A stretch of 64,000 nucleotides of DNA from positions 312,001 to 376,000 of the forward strand of contig CAJNDS010001990.1 of assembly GCA_905221605.1 (NCBI GenBank), written 5' to 3'. Below the pieces are notes generated by a model that was not told the DNA's origin, did no database searches, and saw only the letters and a list, made by a program, of their open reading frames with translations. This DNA comes from Symbiodinium natans (taxonomy: Eukaryota; Sar; Dinophyceae; Suessiales; Symbiodiniaceae). The translations under genes and the position numbers were made by a program. Positions 57,057 through 64,000 of the stretch are shown one piece after another. Numbering within the stretch: the stretch's first letter is position 1; every line of letters begins with the position of its first letter.

Positions 57057-57797
57057 TACGTGTGCTTGAACCTCTTAAATTGCCCGTGCCAAAAGGAGGC
57101 CCTTCCCCCAAATATTGAACCCCTCTCCACACACAAACAACAAGTCCTTGCTAGCTCAGTCATAGAGCAGGTTTCGAACTTTAAGGGCTGCTAGGTTTCT
57201 GGCTCTCCCCCCCCTCCCCCCTTGTCTGTAGAGAGTTTTAAACGGAGCGACTTGGGACCGGGTTTTGGGGTCAGTGAGTTTTTTGTGTTCGGGGATTCGG
57301 GGTGCTTTATATTCTCCTGCTCCCACCCCCAGCCTTTTGGGGGCTTTAGGGCGTTTAGGCCGGCCCCGAAAACCCTAACCCCCCTTAGTATCCCTTAGTC
57401 CGGAATTTTGGCAAGATGCGCGCTTCAGGGCTCCTTTTGACTCGCTAGCACTCCAGGGCACTTCCAGGTAACCCGAAGCCCGAAACCCTAAACCCCAAGG
57501 CCCTAAACCCGAGTTTGTTGATGGGCCGACGAGCTTCGAGGGCATAGCTTCCAAAGCACTCGCAAGCTTCCTCACATCTCAACCAAGCCTGGCAAATCCT
57601 AGGAGGCCTCTTAAGAACCCTTAAACAGCTCTAAAGACCCCTAACCACTTAAACACCCTGTCAAGCTTTATGAATCAAACCCTAAACCTGAACCCTGAAC
57701 CCTGAACCCTGAACCCTAAACCCTAAACCCTAAACCCTAAACCCTAAACCCTAAACCCTAACCGTTTTCGGGTTTGTTGCTTTTTTTCGGCGAGCAG
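57057..57797. other. Spacer after the ankyrin gene
   Basis: No coding island supported to 57650; then CCTGAAC and CCCTAAA repeats to 57765 leading to the first exon of chain Z. Confidence 0.5.
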
Positions 57798-59728
57798 CTG
57801 GAGGCTCGTGGACGCTCGCGACTCTTCGTGTTGCGTGAGGCGCGCCTTGAGGGCTCCGAGTCCATTCCCTGGGAAAAAGGTTTAGGGTTTAGGGTTTAGG
57901 GCTTAGGGCTTAGGGCTTAGGGTTTAGAATGCGAGATCCTCAACGAAGAGGCTAACCATCGAATTGACGGCAGAAAACTAAGAAATCACCGGCATTGCTG
58001 GCTGCATAAATTCCACACAACTTGTGGATCCACAACTGGCAAAGACCAAAATGGGCAATCGGGGACTCGGTTTTTTTTTTGTTGTAGGGGTTTTTGGTTT
58101 AGGGGGCTTAGAGCTTTGGGGCTCTAGGGCTTGGGGCTTACAAGGCTGAAGGTTGGAGGTTTGAAGGGTTCGAGCTCGGTTGCGGGTTCGGGTTGTTTTC
58201 TTCACAATGTGACGCTCGCAGTCCTTAGCAGAATTTGCAGTCTCCAGCTTCCATGTTGAGAATTTGGGGGTTAGGATAAAGCGGTTGGATATGGAGTTTA
58301 GGATTTAGCTCACTTGTGCATGTATGATTAGCCAGTACCCTTGGAACCATTGAGGATAGGGCAGTTCAAAGCTGTCGGGCGTCCGGGGCCTTAATCTCAG
58401 TAGGAATCAAATCTGCGCGAGGCGACAGTCTCAGTAGGAACCAAGTCTGCGCGAGGCAAGCGGTTCAAACCTAAACCGCCGCAAAACCGTTATCAAACCC
58501 TTGAAGGCGGACTTTGCAGTAGACACTAAACGCCCTAAGCCCTACTTGGAGGTTCATGGGTAGTTATAAGCAGGGCTATAAGCGCCTTAAATAGTACTTA
58601 CATAGGGTTATAAGTATAGCTACCATGGTTATAACCCTGCTACTTCTAACTAACCTCCAAGTAAGACCCTGATGGATGTTGATTTTCGCTGGTCGACCAG
58701 GATGCGCCATTAGATGCCCCCGAGGAGCACTGGATGAAGGGAGGTCTATAGGGGTTTTCCAAGAAGGGTACCCTCTGGGATGCTCCCCCTTATACTGACA
58801 GTCCTGAAATCGGGATCAGAGTAGAGGGGCCTATCATCCCTATGAAGGACTGTTCGCATAAGGGGGAACATCCCAAGGTACGCTTTTCAGAGGTTCCCAT
58901 ACTCACGACATGGGTTTTTTTTGGGGTGGACTCTTTAAAAGTACCCACATCTTGGGCAGTAGCCTTGTAGGCTTGCCACATGATCCGAAAGTTGTCGTGC
59001 TTGCAGGGCGGGTGTCGTTTGGGATGTTTTGCGGCAACCTCCGGGAAATAAATGAAGAGTTTTGAGCAAGTTTTCCGGGATGAAGAGAACATGTCGGGTG
59101 GTGTGCCTTGAACATCAGTTTTCTGCGCCTTCGCCCCGAGCCCCCCACCCAGGGTCTTGCCCTTATTCTCAGGATTCTAAGCGACGCCCAGAGCAGTTGC
59201 TGCAGGGCAGGGGTAGTCGTGGTCCTTAGTCGTACGGAAGTTCAGATAATTGCATATTCTTTGTGATTGTGAAGCATTTGGCCATTTTGGCGAATCGACC
59301 ACTCGCATAGCTTCGTCGCATGCTCGGCTCCGGGAGCTCTCATCTGTCGAGCTTCCGCTACGCCGCAAGCACGAACGTCTGCAGGAGCTGGCCAAAGCTG
59401 CTGTGGAGGAGGCCGGCCACTTAAAGACATGCTGAAACGGCCATGTCTGTGCGAAGGGCTGTCTCTGCAAACGCGTCCCCTAGCGTAGCTTCGATGAGAC
59501 GACGGTTATCACATCTGGGAGTTCAGTGCAGCGTTTCGCATCCCTGTAAGGTCAGAGAATCCCAAAAAGCCCTACCCTAAACCCTAAACCTTAAACCCTA
59601 AACCCTAAACCCTAAACCCTAAACCCTAAACCCTACGAAGGGCCTGGATCATGTGGTCATCGTGGTCGGCGACCACATCGGCTTGCGTCCCGTGGCCATG
59701 GGAAGGCAGCCCTTCTCAGCGATTTCAG
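57798..59728 (+). CDS. Unidentified exon chain Z
   Basis: Exons 57798-57879 (RSRLFVLREARLEGSESIPW), 57928-57950 (CEILNEE), 58701-58743 (DAPLDAPEEHWMKG) and 59275-59435 (FGHFGESTTRIASSHARLRE, then RKHERLQELAKAAVEEAGHL) join in phase; the last may stop at TGA 59433-59435 or splice. A further island, 59641-59728 (LDHVVIVVGDHIGLRPVAMG), ends at a GT donor. The first exon ends AAAAAG|GTTTAGGG, using the heptamer as donor. No family recognised. Another island at 60639-60718 is open in two frames, one ending in TGA. Membership in a single gene is unproven. Confidence 0.4.
58547..58664 (+). mobile_element. Introner family F, second copy
   Basis: ACTTGGAGGTTCATGGGTAG and CTAACTAACCTCCAAGT are inverted ends; the inner arms are TATAAGCAGGGCTATAAG-like. 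Confidence 0.85.
58777..58878 (+). mobile_element. Family D, full length, in exon chain Z
   Basis: GGGATGCTCCCCCTTATACT ... AGTCCTGAAATCGGGATC ... CCCTATGAAGGACTGTTCGC ... AAGGGGGAACATCCCAAGG; both outer and inner arms pair. Confidence 0.88.
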
Positions 59729-59819
59729 GTGTGGAAGGTTTAGGGTTTAGGGTTTAGGGTTTAGGGTTTAGGGTTTATAAGGGTTTAGGGTTTAGGGTTC
59801 AGGGTTTGGGGTGTAGGAT

Positions 59820-60137
59820 TGGGATCTTCCCCCTTATGCGAACTGTTCTTAATAGGGATTGTAGCAGCGGGTACTATAATCCCGATTATGGACTGTCAGG
59901 GATGCCGATGTGCTGGACCTCTGCAGGGTTAATTGGTGGAGCTTGGGATGTTCCTCCTTATACTAACAGTCCTTAATCGGGATTATAAATAGCAGGGAGG
60001 GTGGTACTATAATCCCTACGTACCCCTTCTGAACCCTCTTCTGGCTCTCTTAAACAGGGACCTTATTCAGAGGGTCTGTATCCCCAAGGGTCCCCTTAAT
60101 CCTATCCCCTACTAGTAAAGGGGGGAACGTCCCAAGT
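59820..60137 (+). mobile_element. Two or three family D copies in series
   Basis: Left arms recur at 59822 (GATCTTCCCCCTTATGCG) and 59949 (GATGTTCCTCCTTATACTAA), each with a CCTTAATxGGGATT inner arm; a right end (GGGGGAACGTCCCAAG) comes at 60120-60136. The unit GTTAATTGGTGGAGCTTGGG / GTGAATTAGTGGAGCGTGGG also recurs, so the block looks partly duplicated. Confidence 0.7.
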
Positions 60138-60719
60138 TTAGGGCCTCTACAGGACTACAGGGTGAATTAGTGGAGCGTGGGATGAGCTAGACGAGAAACT
60201 GACGCTGAAGCCGTGGGTTCCGCGAGATGGGTGCGCAAGTTGGGGTCTCAACTAGTCGGAATCGCCTACTAGTGGGTTAAGAAACCCCCGAAATATTCTT
60301 CCTCAAGTCCTCTTTGTTTTTTTTTTTTTGGGGGGGGGGGGTGTTCTTAAGCAAGTAGTAGTCGCTGATGCAGAAGTTGCGGTCGGAAGCCTGAAATGAA
60401 GCTCTTAAGCAGAGCCCTAACCCCTAAGCAGGGGCGAGTTTGAACGAAATCATTGAATTTATCACCCTTAATCCTGATAAAGCTAAAAGAAATATGATTT
60501 TTATAGGCCCCCCCCCCCCCCCCCCCCCAAAACCTGCCCCAGCAAACCCTAAACTTTAAACCCTAAACCCTAGACCCTAAACCCTAAACCCCAAACCCTA
60601 AACCCTAAACCCTAAACCCTATTCTGGAGGTTGGTCAGCGACTTTGGTGCCACGGCGATCTCCCTGGGCCCTACGCCCCTGCCCCCCGCCTGCATGCGCC
60701 GCTGCTGTCGGGGCTGAGG

Positions 60720-61736
60720 GTTCAGGGTTCAGGGTCTGGGGTTTAGGGTGCGTATAGGGTTTGGGGTTTAGGGTTTAGGGTTTAGGGTTTAGGGTTTAGG
60801 GTTTAGAAGCTTCTTGTTGGCATGAGGGTAGAAGGCTGAAGGGCTCAGGGTTTGGGGCGCTAGCCAACCCTACTTACTGCTGGGTTTAGGGTTTAGGGTT
60901 TAGGGTTCAGGGTTTAGGGTTTAGGGTTTAGGGTTCAGGGTTTAGGGTTTAGGGTTCAGGGTTTAGGGCTTACTACCTGGAGTCTCGAGCGTAGTCCCTT
61001 TTTGGGTTAGTTATAGGGGATTCTAGTATACTACCCCAAAAAGGTACTGCATAGGAGCCTTTGGGTAAGTTCCCTAAAGCCCTATAAAGGCTGTTGGGAG
61101 CAGACCTTTCGGGTTGCAGTGCGAGCGGGAAAGGGGAAGTTTTGAGTTTGTTCAGGGTTTAGGGCTTTGGGGTTTTTGCTTTGGGGTTAAAGCTTGTAGT
61201 CATGTCAGGACAGGTTCTAGTGGTTAAGGATCTATGGTTTTAGGGATTCAGGCAGTAGGGGTTTAGGGATTGAAGGTCCCAGCGCTCAAGAGCTTAAAGG
61301 GCTTCTAGGGCTTTGGTGTTTTTTTTCCTAAGGTTTAGGACTTTCGGCTTCATTGCTTGACGGCTTTTAGGGTTTAGGGTTTAGGGTTTAGGGTGTAGGG
61401 TTTAGGGTTTAGGGTTTCAGGGCTGTTGAGGATTGAGTTTTTCGGGTCCAGGAATATGCAAGCCTGAGCGCTTGCCAACATCATCCCCTTATGGCCCTCC
61501 AACCCTTAGATTAAGCATACAATGGATCTAAACTCTACCGCAATTATGAATAAATCAAGGGACCCTAAACTTAACCCTAAAACCTGAAAACCTTAAACCT
61601 TAAACCCTAAAAGCCTTCAACCTTAAACCCTAAACCCTATCTTACGGCTTAGGGATCTTCGGGTCAGGGGTTTGGGGTTCAGGGTTCATGGGCATCTTCA
61701 AGCGCAGCTCGTGGAGTGCTGAGGTTAACATCGCAG
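60720..61736. repeat. Degenerate telomeric tract
   Basis: TTTAGGG and TTCAGGG variants at 60718-60810, 60880-60970 and 61370-61425 with unique fillers; no coding island recognised before 61737. Confidence 0.6.
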
Positions 61737-61798
61737 TGCATCAGCATCCTCCAGTACTTGCTGGACACAGGGACGGATCAGGCCATGGGCTTTGCAGA
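61737..61798 (+). other. Isolated coding-like exon
   Basis: An island after TCGCAG reads ISILQYLLDTGTDQAMGF and ends GCAGA|GTTTAGGG, again with a telomeric heptamer as donor. It could be part of a helical-repeat protein. A second island at 62102-62160 follows with CCCTAAA on its left and no clear frame. No gene assignment. Confidence 0.3.
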
Positions 61799-62497
61799 GT
61801 TTAGGGTTTAGGAATTAGGGTTTAGGGTTTAGGGATCATCATAAAAGGGGCAGAAGCCGCCAACACAGTGCAAACCTGATCCCCCAAAAAGCCGCACTTT
61901 CTTCCCCCACACCCTAAGCTCCACAACCCTCAACCCTGAACCCTAAAACCCTAAAACCCTAAAACCCCAAAACCCTAAAACCCTAAAACCCTAAAACCCT
62001 TAAACCCTAAACCCTAAACCCTGAACCTACAGACCCTATAAACCCTAAACCCTAAACCCTAAAACCCCACACCCTTCCAACCCTACGCCCTGAGCGCTGA
62101 GCGTGGGCTGGAGGCGCCGAAGCCACCGGTCGATGCCAACAGCCGTGGCGAAAAGACAACTCTCTCTTGGGGTTGAGGGTTGAGGGTTGAGGGTTGAGGG
62201 TTTAGGGTTTAGGGTTTAAGGTCGGGTTTAGGGTTTAGGGTTTAGGGCGGTTAGGGTTTAGGGTTATCCCAACCGCCAAGTTACACATTGAGCTACTAAA
62301 CCCTGCTTTATAGGGTAGTTGTCCATGTTAGGCTTCCGTCTTTGGGTCCTTACAAAGGGTGCTGTGGAATGTGGCGGATCCAAAACGGGATCCTAACTTA
62401 GAGAACAACCCATACATTCGGGCCCGAAGATCTAATTAACAAGGCGATTGTGGGCGCTTGGCCTGGGGAATGGTTTGGTACGATGGCAGTTGCAGCT

Positions 62498-62636
62498 GTT
62501 AACGCACCCTCTGGCGTTGAAGTTTGAGTCTTGTCGGTTTCGCAGACATGTGCAGTCGATAATCGTCTGCTGCAGGCGTTTTGGCTGTGGCCAGTGACAC
62601 TTTGTAGTCTCCGCGTCAACACAAAGGCAGAGAGTC
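62498..62636 (+). promoter_or_regulatory. Leader of cytochrome c6 copy 1, repeated before copy 2
   Basis: It shares nearly all bases with 63658-63790, so the tandem unit (about 1154 bp) includes this leader. It marks the left edge of the array: homology stops near 62498, and telomeric arrays resume to the left of about 62275. Confidence 0.7.
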
Positions 62637-63411
62637 ATGTCCCGCGTCGCTGGCATCGTGTGCGCCGCCTCCTTGGCCCTGTATGGTGCCAGCTGCTTCA
62701 TCGTGCCTGCCACCACGCCTAAGGGTGCACCTCAGACGGAGGCGGGTGCTGTGTTGGGGCAGCCAAGCGCCATCAGCAGCGCTGCTGAGTCAGCCTCCTG
62801 GAGCCCGCTTGCTGTCGGCGCAGCCCTGGGGCTCTTGATGGCAGTGGCCACTGGCCGGCCTGCCCTGGCTGCGGACCTGGAGAATGGTGAGGCCATCTTC
62901 AACGGCAACTGCACTGCCTGCCACGCCAACGGCAACAACTCCATTGTGGCAGAGAAGAAGCTGAAGAAGGCGAGCAGCGTAGGAACATCTGAGAGTTCTG
63001 CAGCAAGCCGCTACGACTAACATAAGAGAGGGTTCCCCGCATGTTGTTCATCGCTTGCCTCCCTTGAGGAAGCTTTGGTCCAGTACGGCAAGTACGACGT
63101 CCAGGCCATCATGAGCCAGGTCGGGATTAGAATTGCAGCCAGCATGCTTGACACATTCCTGGACAGACTATGAGCACCCAGGTGACCAACGGCAACGGCG
63201 CAATGCCTGCTTTCGGCGACAAGCTGGGACCTGATGACATCGAGGTGCGACTTTGGCTTTGGTAGTGGGTCGCAGTCTTGGGTCTTGCTTTTTTTGCATG
63301 TTTTTCGCAATGGCTAAGAAGTCGTCGTGAATCCATCGATGTCGTGATATGTCGTGATCTGATCGGCAGGACGTGGCCAACTACGTCTACAGCAAGGCTG
63401 ACAAGTGGTGA
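62637..63411 (+). CDS. petJ: Cytochrome c6, plastid precursor (array copy 1)
   Basis: Soluble haem protein of the thylakoid lumen carrying electrons from cytochrome b6f to photosystem I. Exons 62637-62969, 63069-63119, 63182-63244 and 63370-63411 give 162 aa. Residues 1-20 are a signal peptide-like hydrophobic stretch ([14 protein letters not shown]), followed by a Ser/Ala-rich transit region, a second hydrophobic segment ([11 protein letters not shown]) and ALA just before the mature protein, the layout for a peridinin plastid with three outer membranes plus lumen transfer. Mature motifs: NCTACH (haem attachment), NGNGAMPAF with the axial Met, [20 protein letters not shown] at the end. Donors are GC (62970), GT and GT. 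No telomeric repeats are present. A second copy starts 1154 bp downstream. Confidence 0.97.
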
Positions 63412-63790
63412 GCTGCTCCAAGCGTCGAACCTTTGAATGGGTATTGATTCCGTTTAATCTCTTCAAGTCGAGTGTGCCATGGTGCCATGGTGCTCATGGC
63501 ACACTTTGTCGCTATGTGCACATAACAGGCCTAGCGAGGTGCTGCGGAAGCACACGTTTCTTTCAGGCTCGAGAAGTTCCATGACGTCATGGGTCCGCTG
63601 AGCAAAACTCTCCTCTTTGCCGCGCGCGTTTTGACATGACAGGAAGGTGCAGGCTCTCAACGCACCCTCCGGCGTTGAAGTTTGTGTCTTGTCGGTTTCG
63701 CAGACATGTGCAGTCGATGATCGTCTGTTGCAGGCGTTTTGGCTGTGGCCAGTGACACTTTGTAGCCTCCGCGTCAACACAAAGGCAGAC
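63412..63790 (+). promoter_or_regulatory. Intergenic spacer of the cytochrome c6 array
   Basis: About 380 bp separates the stop of copy 1 from the ATG of copy 2. Its last 130 bp (63658-63790) repeat the sequence before copy 1 (62498-62636) with a few substitutions and a 4-bp difference just before the ATG (GAGAGTC versus GAC context). Candidate trans-splice acceptors are GTTTCGCAG and CACAAAGGCAG. No TATA box or polyadenylation signal seen, as expected for dinoflagellates. Confidence 0.7.
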
Positions 63791-64000
63791 ATGTCCCGCG
63801 TCGCTGGCATCGTGTGCGCCGCCTCCTTGGCCCTGTATGGTGCCAGCTGCTTCATCGTGCCTGCCACCACGCCTAAGGGTGCACCTCAGACGGAGGCGGG
63901 TGCTGTGTTGGGGCAGCCAAGCGCCATCAGCAGCGCTGCTGAGTCAGCCTCCTGGAGCCCGCTTGCTGTCGGCGCAGCCCTGGGGCTCTTGATGGCAGTG
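63791..64000 (+). CDS. petJ: Cytochrome c6, array copy 2 (cut by window end)
   Basis: The first 70 codons of a second cytochrome c6 gene, identical by eye to copy 1 over this stretch, in the same direction. It runs off the window inside the second hydrophobic segment of the leader. Tandem, near-identical copies are the usual arrangement of highly expressed dinoflagellate genes. Confidence 0.96.
   Translation, partial: MSRVAGIVCAASLALYGASCFIVPATTPKGAPQTEAGAVLGQPSAISSAAESASWSPLAVGAALGLLMAV

Noticed and set aside
59250-59435. Stand-alone 61-aa ORF starting at ATG 59250
   Set aside because: The phase and the GAAG acceptor at 59274 fit better as an internal exon of chain Z; the ATG part is probably intronic.
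62570-62600. Spliced-leader relic (GCGTTTTGGCTGTGG)
   Set aside because: Shares only TTTTGGCT with the dinoflagellate spliced leader; too short. The TTTTTTGGCTCAAGG at 40953 is part of the family A introner consensus.

Overview
The window looks like nuclear DNA of a dinoflagellate, most likely a photosynthetic symbiodinialean (inference). The evidence is: interstitial plant-type telomeric heptamers (TTTAGGG/CCCTAAA) from end to end; genes cut into 20-100 nt exons by introns with GC, GA or GT donors and AG|G acceptors; short inverted-repeat introners with target-site duplications; a tandemly repeated cytochrome c6 gene with a multipartite plastid leader; and every recognised gene on the + strand. 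No telomere end, tRNA, rRNA, CRISPR or bacterial operon structure was seen.

Most genes here are invisible to ORF calling because the exons are tiny. Translating the GC-rich islands between telomeric arrays and joining them in phase gives: a nearly complete nicotinamide phosphoribosyltransferase (NAMPT) in about 30 exons over 21.5 kb (1129-22622); a PDZ-domain protein (23785-26969); a PDCD2/Tsr4-type protein (C-terminal half 31166-34766, possible 5' exons from 27.5 kb); an unidentified gene (about 35.8-39.5 kb); mitochondrial alternative oxidase, AOX (39923-41812); an unidentified micro-exon gene (about 46.0-53.2 kb); a ubiquitin-like plus ankyrin protein (55179-57056); another unidentified exon chain (57.8-59.7 kb); and the start of a cytochrome c6 tandem array (62637 to the window end). 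An intronless endonuclease/exonuclease/phosphatase gene (17492-19024) sits inside a NAMPT intron.

The striking feature is the intron architecture. In most recognised introns the 5' end carries TTTAGGG repeats and the 3' end carries CCCTAAA repeats on the coding strand, so each intron is an inverted telomeric repeat that could fold into a hairpin joining its splice sites. At several exons the donor is itself the heptamer (G|GTTTAGGG). A second class of introns consists of at least seven families of short inverted-repeat elements. In AOX these lie between 4-7 bp direct repeats, and the donor dinucleotide comes from the duplicated target while the AG comes from the element. Two telomeric fillers are also flanked by 8 bp and 14 bp direct repeats, which suggests that telomeric DNA itself was inserted into genes and became introns.

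The genes are functionally unrelated (NAD salvage, nuclease-like, PDZ, ribosome assembly, respiration, ankyrin, photosynthetic electron carrier), as expected for a dinoflagellate one-way gene cluster and not for an operon. Exon edges were set by hand from protein homology and phase; they need cDNA to be final.
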